A stretch of 64,000 bases of DNA from Bacteroidota bacterium (GTDB lineage: Bacteria; Bacteroidota; Bacteroidia; Bacteroidales; F082), in the NCBI GenBank assembly GCA_023396415.1, contig JAEWWJ010000058.1, forward strand, positions 1 to 64,000, in the 5' to 3' direction. Each line of letters begins with the position of its first letter. The first letter of the stretch is position 1. The notes below the pieces were generated by a model. The model was not told the origin of the DNA and ran no database searches. It worked only from the letters and a program-made list of their open reading frames with translations. Position numbers and translations under genes: made by a program. Positions 53,959-63,047 of this stretch are shown piece by piece.

Positions 53959-53985
53959 ATTTCAACGAACCCAAAATATAAGAAT

Positions 53986-56697
53986 ATGAAACTGATATTT
54001 AACCTCCTCTATCAAAGCAGTTGGGGACAAACTGCTTTTGTTGTGGGCTCCGCAGCAGAGCTTGGAAACTGGGATTTAAATTTTGGGGTTCCTATGGAGT
54101 ACATAGGTAACAACGAATGGTTGACTGAGGTGGAAGTGCCTCAGGCAACGCTCATTGAGTATAAGTATGTCGTTCGCGATGCCAATGGCTACATCACCTG
54201 GGAGGGGGGAGGTAATCGCAGCCTGCTGGGCTCAATGTACGAGCATTTTACTGTAAGAGATCGTTTCCACCCTTTGATTGATCCGGAAAGAGTGATGCTA
54301 GCCAAAGTTTTTACAGAGGTAATCATGAAGCCGGAAAAAATTTATAATCAAGAAGTTGAACCGCATTCAGAAAATAAAATCAGATTTACGCTCTTAGCGC
54401 CAAGGGTTGGTGTGGGTTATGGAATGGCCATGATCGGAAACAATGCTGCCCTTGGCAATTGGTCGCAGCCCCAGCTGATGTCCAACAAAAAATATCCCCT
54501 CTGGGAGCTTGAAATTGACAATCTATCAAATTTTGACACCTATATATATAAATACGTCATTGTTCGCTTGAGCGATCGGAAAATTATGACTTGGGAGGAG
54601 GGTGAAAATCGCCGGCTTCAGAGGCCCGAATCGTCCGCTGAGAATGCTTTGTTGCTCGTGAACGATGAGGATTTTCTTTATCCAGTTGGAAATTGGAAAG
54701 GAGCCGGTGTAGCTATGCCCGTTTTTTCTTTGCGTACCGACGAGAGTTTTGGTGTGGGTGAGTTCAACGATTTGAAAAAACTGGTAGATTGGTGCGCCAA
54801 AACCGGCCTTCGAATGATCCAAATTCTGCCTATCAACGAAACGGTCGCAACCCATTCATGGCTCGATTCATATCCATATAAGTCCATAACAGTGATGGCT
54901 TTACATCCCATGTACCTTCACTTACCTGATATGGGTGAGCTGAACGACAAAAAACTGATGAAAGAGTTTTCTTGGCTCCAAAAAGACCTCAATGCTCTGC
55001 CATATGTTGACTATGTTGAAGTCACCAAAGCCAAAGCCCGATATTTTAAACTTATTTTTGATCAAAACTGGTCTTCGCTTTCTCAAACAACTGAATATCA
55101 ATTATTTTTTCAAGAAAATAAAGAATGGCTCTTGCCTTACGCAGCTTTTTGTTACCTAAGAGACCAGTTTAAAACCAGCGATTTTAGACAGTGGGGCGAT
55201 TATTCGCGCTTCAATCCCGACCAAATTGCGGCCCTCACCGACCCGGCACAGCCTTTTCACGAACATATTGCCGTTCACTTTTTCCAACAATTTCATCTCG
55301 ATAAACAATTACAATCGGTTGTAAAGTACGCCCACGCTAAAGGAGTTGCACTCAAAGGTGACATTCCCATCGGCATTAGCCCCAACAGTATTGAGGCCTG
55401 GACCGAACCGGAGTTGTTTAACCTCGATGGACAAGCTGGTGCACCGCCCGATGATTTTGCCATGATGGGCCAAAACTGGGGCTTTCCAACTTATAACTGG
55501 GATGTGATGGCTAAAGATGGCTATGCTTGGTGGCGCAAAAGACTTGTGATGATGGAAAAATATTTCGACGCTTACCGCATTGATCACATCTTGGGCTTTT
55601 TCAGAATTTGGGAAATTCCTCAAAACGCTATCCATGGTTTGTTGGGGTATTTTAAACCCGGCTTGCCGCTTTCATCAAGTGAAATAGAAGATTGGGGGAT
55701 TTGGTTTGATGAGGATAGGTTTGTAAAACCTTACATCAGAGGGTATTTCTTGCACGACTTTTTTGGTGAATATACCGATGAAGTAAGAAAACGTTACCTC
55801 AAAGAGATTGATGAAGACCAATACGAATTGAAGCCGGCTTATGATAGTCAACGTAAAATTTATAACCATTTTTCTCCCCAAGGATTAACCAAGGAAGTGA
55901 GTGGAAAAGATATCATCATTCGTGATGGATTGATGAGTTTGTTGAACGAGGTGCTATTTATCAAAGATCCTTATGCAGCACAAACAGCTTACCACCCCCG
56001 TATTGCATTCCATTTTACCTATTCTTATCGCGATCTTGAAGAGTATAAGAAGAACGCTCTCAATGACTTATACATACATTTCTTTTACAAGCGACACGAA
56101 GAATTTTGGAAACAACATGCTATGGCAAAGCTTCCGGCCATTGTTGCAGCCTCGAATATGTTGGTTTGTGGCGAAGATTTAGGAATGGTTCCCGACAATG
56201 TTCCCGAAGTGATGGAAGCCCTCAACATTCTCAGCCTCGAAATACAACGGATGCCTAAAAATCCTCGTATCGAATTTGCTCACCCTGCCGAAGCTCCCTA
56301 CCTCAGTGTGTGTACCACCTCAACCCATGATATGTCAACCGTTCGCGGATGGTGGGAGGAAGACCGTTATAAAACCCAACGTTTTTATCGTAATATGTTG
56401 GGCCACAATGATCAAGCTCCTTATTTTGCTGAACCCTGGGTGTGCAAAGAAATCATCAACCAGCACCTCCACTCGCCGGCTATGTGGACCATTTTCCCTT
56501 TACAAGACATCATAGCAATGGATGGCAATTTGCGTTGGGACCAAACAGATAAGGAACGCATCAACGTGCCTAGCGATCCAGAAAACAAATGGCAATATCG
56601 CATGATTCTTACGCTTGAAGAGCTTCTTAAAGCTGATGATTTCAATCAAATCATTAAAGATTTGCTGCATCTTTCAGGCAGAGATGCTGATTATTAG
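53986..56697 (+). CDS. malQ: 4-alpha-glucanotransferase (GH77) with two CBM20 domains
   Basis: Disproportionating enzyme that transfers alpha-1,4-glucan segments in starch, maltodextrin or glycogen metabolism. The 903-aa protein has two N-terminal starch-binding CBM20-like domains (about 1-100, VVGSAAELGNWD; and about 130-235, IGNNAALGNWSQP), then a GH77 barrel with nucleophile D533 in YRIDHILGFFR, acid/base E730 in CGEDLGMVP, and D782 in TSTHDMSTVRGWW. The CBM20-bearing long form resembles plant DPE2. The frame is open to 53956, but ATG 53986 follows a promoter element. No signal peptide, so cytoplasmic. Confidence 0.95.
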   Translation: MKLIFNLLYQSSWGQTAFVVGSAAELGNWDLNFGVPMEYIGNNEWLTEVEVPQATLIEYKYVVRDANGYITWEGGGNRSLLGSMYEHFTVRDRFHPLIDPERVMLAKVFTEVIMKPEKIYNQEVEPHSENKIRFTLLAPRVGVGYGMAMIGNNAALGNWSQPQLMSNKKYPLWELEIDNLSNFDTYIYKYVIVRLSDRKIMTWEEGENRRLQRPESSAENALLLVNDEDFLYPVGNWKGAGVAMPVFSLRTDESFGVGEFNDLKKLVDWCAKTGLRMIQILPINETVATHSWLDSYPYKSITVMALHPMYLHLPDMGELNDKKLMKEFSWLQKDLNALPYVDYVEVTKAKARYFKLIFDQNWSSLSQTTEYQLFFQENKEWLLPYAAFCYLRDQFKTSDFRQWGDYSRFNPDQIAALTDPAQPFHEHIAVHFFQQFHLDKQLQSVVKYAHAKGVALKGDIPIGISPNSIEAWTEPELFNLDGQAGAPPDDFAMMGQNWGFPTYNWDVMAKDGYAWWRKRLVMMEKYFDAYRIDHILGFFRIWEIPQNAIHGLLGYFKPGLPLSSSEIEDWGIWFDEDRFVKPYIRGYFLHDFFGEYTDEVRKRYLKEIDEDQYELKPAYDSQRKIYNHFSPQGLTKEVSGKDIIIRDGLMSLLNEVLFIKDPYAAQTAYHPRIAFHFTYSYRDLEEYKKNALNDLYIHFFYKRHEEFWKQHAMAKLPAIVAASNMLVCGEDLGMVPDNVPEVMEALNILSLEIQRMPKNPRIEFAHPAEAPYLSVCTTSTHDMSTVRGWWEEDRYKTQRFYRNMLGHNDQAPYFAEPWVCKEIINQHLHSPAMWTIFPLQDIIAMDGNLRWDQTDKERINVPSDPENKWQYRMILTLEELLKADDFNQIIKDLLHLSGRDADY

Positions 56698-56719
56698 GTG
56701 CTCTGCTTAAAAGCAAAAA

Positions 56720-56750
56720 AACCCGAAACAGGGCTGTTTCAGGTTTTTTT
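56720..56750 (+). terminator. Intrinsic terminator after malQ
   Basis: AACCCGAAACA (56720-56730), loop GGGC, TGTTTCAGGTT (56735-56745) with one mismatch, then T-run. Confidence 0.85.
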
Positions 56751-56798
56751 AAGGCGGGCTGCTTGCACTTTCCTCTCTGGAGGAGGATTACTAAGGAG

Positions 56799-56984
56799 TT
56801 AAAGGAAAAAGGATCGCTTATTTATGATGGAATATAAGCGATAGTCTTGATGGTTGTTATCAAGTTCGAAAAAATACACTTTAGTGCCGTTTAAATATAC
56901 CTTGGCATTAATGTCTTTGATGGGATATTCTACCAATCCCTGCTGGCGGATTTGCTGTTGGGTGTAAGTTTGATTGATCTTCAT
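56799..56984 (-). CDS. Small hypothetical protein (61 aa)
   Basis: A 61-aa protein beginning MKINQTYTQQQIRQQGL. It is polar with many Gln and Asn residues, then beta-like strands (AKVYLNGTKVYFFELD) and a basic end. No motif recognised. Starts three bases after the stop of the preceding small zinc-binding gene, so the two form an operon. The tight pairing supports a real gene. Confidence 0.55.
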   Translation of the reverse strand: MKINQTYTQQQIRQQGLVEYPIKDINAKVYLNGTKVYFFELDNNHQDYRLYSIINKRSFFL

Positions 56985-56987
56985 TGT

Positions 56988-57140
56988 TTATTTCATTTTA
57001 ATGATAAAACCATCTTTTGTACAAATCGGACAAACAGCATCTTTTACCACTGAAATATAACCGCAACGGTTGCATTTAAAGTACTTGTGGTAATTTTGAA
57101 CTTTGCGTTTCTCCGAGGATGTAAGTTTCACACTAAACAT
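56988..57140 (-). CDS. Small rubredoxin-like zinc-ribbon protein (50 aa)
   Basis: A 50-aa protein with KCNRCGY and VCPICTKDG, two Cys pairs spaced as in rubredoxin-like or zinc-ribbon domains, able to hold one iron or zinc. The frame is open to a TTG at 57170; the ATG at 57140 is preferred. Short basic N-terminus (TSSEKRKVQNYHKYF). Paired with the 61-aa gene. It resembles the C-terminal metal domain of rubrerythrin-type proteins without the rest. Confidence 0.6.
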   Translation of the reverse strand: MFSVKLTSSEKRKVQNYHKYFKCNRCGYISVVKDAVCPICTKDGFIIKMK

Positions 57141-57392
57141 TTTTTGTTTTCTTTTCTCGCCATATTTCAATTTATGTGCCGCTTTTACACCTGACGAAAT
57201 AATATTTTATAAAGTACAAGTAATCAGTTAGATAAAAATAAATAAAAAAAATACCACTGCTGTTAATCTAAAAATTTGACGTATCTCTTATCCGTATAAG
57301 GATAGTATCTGATTAAAATTCTCCGCTTTCGTAGAATTTTCTGCATTGATTTTTTGTAGGTCTTTGGGTTTAAGGCGTGCGGTTGCTTTCAG

Positions 57393-57400
57393 TACCTTTG
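57393..57400 (+). promoter_or_regulatory. TAnnTTTG element for deoC
   Basis: TACCTTTG, 18 bases before the ATG at 57419. It shows that the upstream in-frame start at 57377 is not used. Confidence 0.5.
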
Positions 57401-57418
57401 CAAATAAATTTCACTCAT

Positions 57419-58258
57419 ATGAACTTCTCTCCTTATCATCAAGATGCCGATACGCTTTCCGAGCGGATACAATGGATTACAAATAAACCAATTACTGATG
57501 TTGACTTAAAAGCAGCCTATCGTACAATTTTTAATTGTATTGACCTGACAACTTTGGAGGGATCAGATAACACACAAAAAATCAATCAGTTGTGTGCAAA
57601 GGCTTTAGATTTTGGCCAAGACAATAGAACTGGAGCTGTAGCTGCTGTTTGTGTCTATATGCCTTTTGTACGTCAGGCCAAATTCCTGCTGCAAGGCTCT
57701 GGAGTTGAGGTGGCTACGGTTGCATGTGCTTTTCCTTCCGGTCAATTGCCCCTACATTTGAAGTTGGCCGAAGTGGCTTGGGTTGCCGAGGAAGGTGCCG
57801 ATGAAATTGATATGGTGATTTCGCGCGGGAAAATGTTGGAGGGCGATTATGATGCTGTATTGCAAGAAATCCAAGCTGTTAAGGCTGCCTGTGGAAAGGC
57901 AAGATTAAAGGTTATTCTTGAAACCGGTGAACTGAAATCTATTGAATTGATTCGGAAAGCCTCTGAGCTCGCACTTTTGGGAGGGGCCGATTTTTTGAAA
58001 ACATCTACCGGAAAAGTTAATCCTGCAGCAACACCGGAAGCTGTAGTTATCATGCTCGATTCCATCAAAGAATTTTACTTGCAAACAGGAAAACAAGTGG
58101 GTTTAAAACCTGCCGGAGGTATTGCAGAACCCGAAGATGCTTTGGTGTATTACAAATTAGTTGCGGAAATTGTAGGCGAACATTGGTTGTCGAATAGGTG
58201 GTTTCGCATTGGCGCCAGCCGATTGGCCGATAAGCTGCAAGCCCTTTTATTGACTTGA
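57419..58258 (+). CDS. deoC: Deoxyribose-phosphate aldolase
   Basis: Cleaves 2-deoxyribose-5-phosphate to glyceraldehyde-3-phosphate and acetaldehyde in nucleoside breakdown. The 279-aa class I aldolase shows CIDLTTLEGSDN, VATVACAFPSGQ, ADEIDMVISRG, KVILETGEL, the Schiff-base Lys in FLKTSTGK, and the second active-site Lys in GLKPAGGI. The frame is open to 57377, but ATG 57419 follows a promoter element. Cytoplasmic. Length is in the DeoC II size range. Confidence 0.95.
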   Translation: MNFSPYHQDADTLSERIQWITNKPITDVDLKAAYRTIFNCIDLTTLEGSDNTQKINQLCAKALDFGQDNRTGAVAAVCVYMPFVRQAKFLLQGSGVEVATVACAFPSGQLPLHLKLAEVAWVAEEGADEIDMVISRGKMLEGDYDAVLQEIQAVKAACGKARLKVILETGELKSIELIRKASELALLGGADFLKTSTGKVNPAATPEAVVIMLDSIKEFYLQTGKQVGLKPAGGIAEPEDALVYYKLVAEIVGEHWLSNRWFRIGASRLADKLQALLLT

Positions 58259-58270
58259 TTTAACATTTCA

Positions 58271-58304
58271 TTTGCACGACTTTGAACCAACTTGACTAAC
58301 TTTG
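58271..58304 (+). promoter_or_regulatory. Bacteroidota-type promoter
   Basis: TTG at 58272-58274, 22-base spacer, TAACTTTG at 58297-58304. It fixes the start downstream of the in-frame TTG at 58292. Confidence 0.6.
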
Positions 58305-58336
58305 TGAAAATTTCACAACTAACTTTAGCTCTCATG

Positions 58337-59131
58337 ATGAATAAATACACGCTTACTTTTTTGATTTCACTCTTTTTTTCGGCTGCGGCCCTGTCTCAAA
58401 CCCCACACACTACTGCTCCCGACTTCAGTGTGAAAACCCTCAAAGGCGACATCATCCAGTTGTATCCACTTCTATCTGAAAATAAAATTGTGGTTATTGA
58501 CTTTTTTTCAACCTCTTGCGGGCCATGCCAAACCTTTGCATACGATTTTGAAATGGCTTATCAAAACTTTGGCGCTAACAGCGGTAATGTTTTCTTTCTA
58601 GCAATCAATTATAATGGCACCAATGCTGATGTGATTTATTTTGATTCGGTTTTTAACATCACCCTGCCAAGTGCCAGCGGACTTGACGGAGGCGGAAATG
58701 TTGCTTTTGATACCTATCAAGTGGCATCGTATCCGACTGTTGTTGTCATACAACCAGACAAGACTATTGTTTCTCAGCGTGTTTGGGAACCTACAACCGC
58801 AAACATCACTGAGGTTGTACTAAGCGCAGGCGGAACGCTCGTAGGACAAGAGGAACAAATTTTATCTTATCAAAACGGCTTAGTTCTTTATCCCAATCCT
58901 GCTCAAAACGAAGCGGTTATATCATTAGATTTAAAACAAGACGAAGTCATTACACTCACGGTAAGAAATGTTTTTGGACAATCTGTTCAAAAGATATCAA
59001 CATCGGAAATGATGTCAAAAGGTTTGCATACCAAAAGAATAAGTGTTCAAAATCTTCCTTCGGGAATTTATTTTGTGGAAGCTGAATCATCTAATCATAT
59101 TAAGGTTCAACGTTTTATGATTCAAAAGTAG
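58337..59131 (+). CDS. Secreted thioredoxin-like protein with T9SS sorting domain
   Basis: A 264-aa protein with a signal peptide (YTLTFLISLFFSAAALSQ), then a TlpA/thioredoxin-like domain (about 25-165) with the redox motif CGPC in STSCGPCQTF and a cis-Pro in SYPTVVVI. The last about 80 residues form a T9SS type A sorting domain (LYPNPAQNEAVISL, ending RFMIQK). An ATG pair at 58334/58337 is possible. So a thiol-disulfide or peroxidase-like domain is delivered outside the cell rather than kept in the periplasm. Ends 13-16 bases before the next lipoprotein. Confidence 0.88.
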   Translation: MNKYTLTFLISLFFSAAALSQTPHTTAPDFSVKTLKGDIIQLYPLLSENKIVVIDFFSTSCGPCQTFAYDFEMAYQNFGANSGNVFFLAINYNGTNADVIYFDSVFNITLPSASGLDGGGNVAFDTYQVASYPTVVVIQPDKTIVSQRVWEPTTANITEVVLSAGGTLVGQEEQILSYQNGLVLYPNPAQNEAVISLDLKQDEVITLTVRNVFGQSVQKISTSEMMSKGLHTKRISVQNLPSGIYFVEAESSNHIKVQRFMIQK

Positions 59132-59147
59132 ATAAATATAATTGATG

Positions 59148-59543
59148 ATGAAACGGTGGTTGTATCTTTCGTTTTTTATGCTTCTCGGTTTCACGGCCTG
59201 TGTTCCGGATGACGGGAGTATTCCTGATGAAACCGATCCTGCTATGGCTTTTGTGGGAAATTGGTCAGTAAGCGACAACGCGCTGAAACTCAATTACGAA
59301 GTTCAGATCACTAAAAACCCACAAAATTCAACCGAAATTCTATTGAATAATTTTGCAGGTTCAGGAGATAGGGCCGTTGGCTTGGTGACCGGAAAGACTG
59401 TTACTTTGTTCAGTCAAACACTTGGAAATGGTTGGAGAGTTTCGGGAAGAGGGCAGTACAAATCATCATCGAGACTTGAGTTTCAGTATAGCCTTAGTAT
59501 TGGTGGCGACGAAGAGCAGAGAGCTGCAATTTTTGACAAATAG
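59148..59543 (+). CDS. Small hypothetical lipoprotein
   Basis: A 131-aa lipoprotein (signal YLSFFMLLGFTAC; acidic PDDGSIPDETD follows the Cys, a surface-export-like signal). The mature region is a predicted small beta barrel of lipocalin-like size (AFVGNWSVSDNALKLNYEVQITK, NGWRVSGRGQYKSSSRLEFQY). ATG choices at 59145 and 59148. Close to the T9SS thioredoxin gene and probably co-transcribed. Function unknown. Confidence 0.7.
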   Translation: MKRWLYLSFFMLLGFTACVPDDGSIPDETDPAMAFVGNWSVSDNALKLNYEVQITKNPQNSTEILLNNFAGSGDRAVGLVTGKTVTLFSQTLGNGWRVSGRGQYKSSSRLEFQYSLSIGGDEEQRAAIFDK

Positions 59544-59574
59544 TTTTCTCAGATTTTACAATAGATCAAACTAT

Positions 59575-59961
59575 TCAATCAGGTTGATTTTCAAGCTTTA
59601 GGCTGTCTTGTTCGCGTTTTAATGAAACGATAACACTGTCGTAAATGCGCTCTAAGTTTTTGGGATTACGATTATAAAAAAATAAATTCTCTTCGAGAAT
59701 TGCAGGAGTCAAACCATTTTGCTTAAACACAAGATCAAAATAAAGGTCTTTCTGATCATCTGAATTTTTTCCCAAATTGCGTTGAAAACTTAATGAAGCT
59801 TCGGCCAATTGCACGTCTTTTAACAAGCGAATCATTTGAGCTTCGGTCAATCTCACCGGTGTTGACTCTTTTTTCACCTCGTTTTTGCAGGCTGCTACAA
59901 ACATAATCAAGAATAAAAATCCAACTGTGACAATTTTAAAGTGGTGCTGAGAAGTTTTCAT
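59575..59961 (-). CDS. DUF4296 lipoprotein
   Basis: A 128-aa lipoprotein (signal VTVGFLFLIMFVAAC) with the DUF4296 pattern: LTEAQMIRLLKDVQLAEA, FDLVFKQNGLTPAILEENLFFY and LERIYDSVIVSL. A family restricted to Bacteroidota with unknown function. Lies 74 bases downstream of recQ on the same strand beyond a terminator, so it has its own promoter or is read through. Confidence 0.85.
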   Translation of the reverse strand: MKTSQHHFKIVTVGFLFLIMFVAACKNEVKKESTPVRLTEAQMIRLLKDVQLAEASLSFQRNLGKNSDDQKDLYFDLVFKQNGLTPAILEENLFFYNRNPKNLERIYDSVIVSLKREQDSLKLENQPD

Positions 59962-59985
59962 TCAATTTTTTTTAATAAAGAAAAG

Positions 59986-60013
59986 AAGCCTGTCTTGGTG
60001 AGAGAGCAGGCTT
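59986..60013 (-). terminator. Terminator after recQ
   Basis: AAGCCTG (59986-59992) and CAGGCTT (60007-60013) pair; on the minus strand the second arm is followed by CTTTTCTTT. Confidence 0.65.
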
Positions 60014-60035
60014 TTTAAGTGGCGTTTAAATGGCA

Positions 60036-62240
60036 TTAATTTCCAATTTCCGACATAAATTTAATGCGCATCAGCCTGATTTCCTCTTCCGTGTATTCCG
60101 ATTCACCTAATGTTTTCAGGGCATGTTCCACAGAATCGCTTTCGGCGTCGTTAAAATATTCGTAAATATCTTCTTGGTGGTATTCATCCACAAATTCATT
60201 GATGTAATAATTGATGTCAATGCGGGTTCCGCTGGCAACGATGCTTTCAATTTCGGTGAGCAACTCATCGTAAGATAAATTTTTTGCGTAAGCAATATCT
60301 TCGAGAGGCAGCTTTCGGTCAATGTTTTGAATGATGTAAACCTTTAATCCTGATTTGTTTACAACCGATTTCACCACCATATCATTTGGACGGATGATTT
60401 CATTTTCCTCAACGTATTGACGAATTAGCTTTAAAAACGGCTCGCCATATTTACCGGCTTTTCCTGTTCCAACACCTACAATTTGAGTCAATTCATCAGA
60501 GGTGATGGGATATTGGATGGCCATGTCCTCGAGTGAGGGATCTTGGAAAATGACAAATGGTGGAAGATTTTCTTTTTTGGAAATGGCTTTGCGCAAGTCT
60601 TTGAGCATCGCGAAAAGCGTAGTGTCAGTTCCGCTGCCTTTCGGACCTGTAGCTTTGGCGTTTTCAAAGTCTTCATCATCAGGATTTTCGTAGTCATGAT
60701 CTTTGGTTAGCATGATAGGTTGAGGATTTTTAATAAAATCCTTCCCCTCTTTTGTAACCTTCAGAATGCCATAATTTTCGATATCTTTTACTAACAAACG
60801 GTGTATGAGTGCCTGTCGGATAACCGCTTGCCAAAAACGTTCGTCTTCATCTTCCCCTGCACCAAAAAACTCATTGGTTTCGTGCTTGGCATTTTTGATG
60901 TCTCCGGATTTCTTTCCGGCAAGCAATTCGCTGATATGCTTTAGTTTAAACAATTGCTTTACACTCAAAACGGCTTCGAGAACCATCTTTACTTCTTCTT
61001 GTCCATCAAATTTTACTTTAGGATTTAAACAATTGTCGCAAGCCCCGCAATTGTCTTTTTCGTAGATTTCACCAAAATAGTGTAGAAGCAATTTATGTCT
61101 GCAAACAGCTGATTCAGCATATGTTACGGTTTCATTAAGCAACTCTTTGGCAATTTCCTGTTCAGCCACGTGCTTGTCTTTCATAAACTTCTCGAGCTTC
61201 TGTATGTCTTCATAATTGTAAAAAGCCACACAGTTTCCTTCGCCATCATCGCGGCCGGCACGACCGGTTTCTTGATAATAACCCTCGAGACTTTTAGGAA
61301 TGTCATGATGTATCACAAAGCGGATGTCGGGCTTGTCAATTCCCATTCCAAACGCAATGGTGGCCACAATTACTTCGGCTTCTTCCATCAGAAATTTATC
61401 CTGGTTCATTCGTCTTGTCGAACCATCTAAACCCGCATGATAAGGTAGGGCTCTTATGCCATTAACAACCAGTGTTTCAGCTATTTCCTCTACCTTTTTG
61501 CGACTTAAACAGTACACAATGCCCGATTTTCCGGGATTGTTTTTGATGTATTTGATGATGTCTTTGCTTACATCGGAGGTTTTTGGACGTACCTCATAAT
61601 ACAAATTGGGTCTGTCGAATGACGATTTGAAAATCTTAGCGTTCGGTATTTCCAGATTTTTTAAAATGTCTTGTTGCACCTTTACAGTAGCCGTAGCTGT
61701 GAGTGCAATTACAGGCAGATTTTTATCAATGGAATTCATTATGGGCCGCAATCGCCGGTATTCCGGACGGAAATCGTGTCCCCATTCCGAGATGCAGTGC
61801 GCCTCATCTATAGCAAAAAACGAAATCTTTAATGATTTAAGAAACTCAACCGTTTCGTCTTTTGTCAACGATTCGGGGGCTACATATAGCAATTTTGTTT
61901 TCTTAGCAATCAGATCTTCACGCACTTGCAATAACTCAGCTCGCGAAAGCGATGAGTTCATCACATGTGCAATTCCAACGTCAGTTCCAAAATTACGGAT
62001 AGCATCCACTTGGTTTTTCATTAACGCGATCAAAGGCGATACAATGATTGCCGTGCCTTCGTTCATTAAGGCAGGCAGTTGGTAGCACAATGATTTGCCT
62101 CCTCCGGTTGGCATCACCACAAAAGTGTCGTTTTTATCCAAGACACTCTTTATGATTGGCTCCTGATTTCCTTTGAACTGATCAAAGCCAAATATTTTCT
62201 TCAGCAACTCGTGCAGACCATATTCATCCTTTTTGGCCAT
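60036..62240 (-). CDS. recQ: ATP-dependent DNA helicase RecQ
   Basis: 3'-5' DNA helicase in recombination and repair, 734 aa. DEAD-type core with FKGNQEPIIKSVL, Walker A MPTGGGKSLCYQLP, DEAH box AIDEAHCISEWGHDF, SAT-like LTATATVKV, and motif VI QETGRAGRDDGEG. A RecQ zinc-binding region (Cys in VCRHKLLLHYF, CGACDNC), an RQC winged-helix domain, and a HRDC-like domain near 540-620 (LFAMLKDLRKAISKKENLPP). C-terminal extension to 734 aa with an acidic end is usual for Bacteroidota RecQ. Promoter element at 62339-62332. Confidence 0.95.
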   Translation of the reverse strand: MAKKDEYGLHELLKKIFGFDQFKGNQEPIIKSVLDKNDTFVVMPTGGGKSLCYQLPALMNEGTAIIVSPLIALMKNQVDAIRNFGTDVGIAHVMNSSLSRAELLQVREDLIAKKTKLLYVAPESLTKDETVEFLKSLKISFFAIDEAHCISEWGHDFRPEYRRLRPIMNSIDKNLPVIALTATATVKVQQDILKNLEIPNAKIFKSSFDRPNLYYEVRPKTSDVSKDIIKYIKNNPGKSGIVYCLSRKKVEEIAETLVVNGIRALPYHAGLDGSTRRMNQDKFLMEEAEVIVATIAFGMGIDKPDIRFVIHHDIPKSLEGYYQETGRAGRDDGEGNCVAFYNYEDIQKLEKFMKDKHVAEQEIAKELLNETVTYAESAVCRHKLLLHYFGEIYEKDNCGACDNCLNPKVKFDGQEEVKMVLEAVLSVKQLFKLKHISELLAGKKSGDIKNAKHETNEFFGAGEDEDERFWQAVIRQALIHRLLVKDIENYGILKVTKEGKDFIKNPQPIMLTKDHDYENPDDEDFENAKATGPKGSGTDTTLFAMLKDLRKAISKKENLPPFVIFQDPSLEDMAIQYPITSDELTQIVGVGTGKAGKYGEPFLKLIRQYVEENEIIRPNDMVVKSVVNKSGLKVYIIQNIDRKLPLEDIAYAKNLSYDELLTEIESIVASGTRIDINYYINEFVDEYHQEDIYEYFNDAESDSVEHALKTLGESEYTEEEIRLMRIKFMSEIGN

Positions 62241-62742
62241 TTTTTTCCTCAGTTTTAACAGTGTATTTTTAACAGTTATACGATTTTGGATGTATTAACT
62301 ACATTCTCCTTTGCCCAAATCGTCTGTTAGACAAATATAAGGAATAAAAAGTTCGTGCAAGAAACTATTTTTTTGTTTTTTTTTTGCTTGATACCGAAAA
62401 AATAACTGAGGATGTGTATAAGTTCCATCTAATCAGATGTTATCATTAGAGAAAGCAGGTGTTTTGGTGTTCAAAATGAGGGCTTGAGCGAATAAAAACG
62501 CCCTGAAATGTTTTCCGTAATCGTTGCCAAAAAGAAAAGCTGTTTCATCTGTATATAAATTTGTTAATTGTTTAATAATCAATAATTAAAGTTAAGAGAG
62601 TAAATTTTCATCTAGGTGCTCCGGCAAAGATTTCTCCAAGCTTGGCTACAACAATGGGTGCTTAACTTTTTTGGATGTCAATTTCATGTGCGGGATAGCA
62701 TTTAAGCTTGCCCAGTAAAAAAACGACCTTTTATGATTACCA
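62241..62742. other. Intergenic region between recQ and the IS110 element
   Basis: It holds the recQ promoter at 62332-62339. From about 62360 to 62742 I see no gene; it is AT-rich. The outer end of the IS110 element must lie somewhere here, but no clear terminal sequence or target duplication can be named. Confidence 0.4.
62332..62339 (-). promoter_or_regulatory. recQ promoter element
   Basis: The reverse strand reads TATATTTG; a TTG (reverse strand 62360-62358) lies 18 bases further upstream. Leader about 85 bases. Confidence 0.5.
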
Positions 62743-63047
62743 TTAAGCAATGGAACTTTCCAAATCCAGAATTCTCCTTTTGAGGCTTTCAATTTGTTTC
62801 TGCTTCATTTCTTTGCTTCTGTCAGCAGGCTCTTTGTAAGGTTCAAGGTTTCGCAAAATGAAGTACGAAGCTACCAATATCTTGTGGCCAACCGCAAAAA
62901 GTGCTTTTTTCTTACCTCTCCTTGCTGCTATTGAATAGTACTTTCTTTTCAGGAAACCATCCTTTTTTCTGGTTGCCCCCCATCCGCATTCGGTAAGGCT
63001 TGCCCTTAGATGTTGATTCCCCTTGATAGTTTTAGAGCTTTTTTTTT
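62743..63047 (-). pseudogene. C-terminal part of the IS110 transposase in the -1 frame
   Basis: After the A9 run (63047-63039) the -1 frame is open for 98 codons to a TAA at 62743-62745. The product begins SSKTIKGNQHLRASLTECGW and continues with AARRGKKKALFAVGHKILV, which is the normal C-terminal end of IS110 transposases. The main frame instead stops after KKALKLSRGINI. So the whole protein needs either a -1 slip (404 aa) or the gene is broken by a one-base change. This piece has no start of its own. Confidence 0.8.

Larger units (their letters stand above)
53676..53985. other. Divergent intergenic region lacI / GH77 gene
   Basis: About 360 bases lie between the two start codons. The region holds the lacI promoter, two AAACGGTTT palindromes and the GH77 promoter. 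The remainder is AT-rich with no gene seen. Confidence 0.5.

Noticed and set aside
61606..62085. 159-codon plus-strand frame over recQ
   Set aside because: Antisense to the helicase core motifs.
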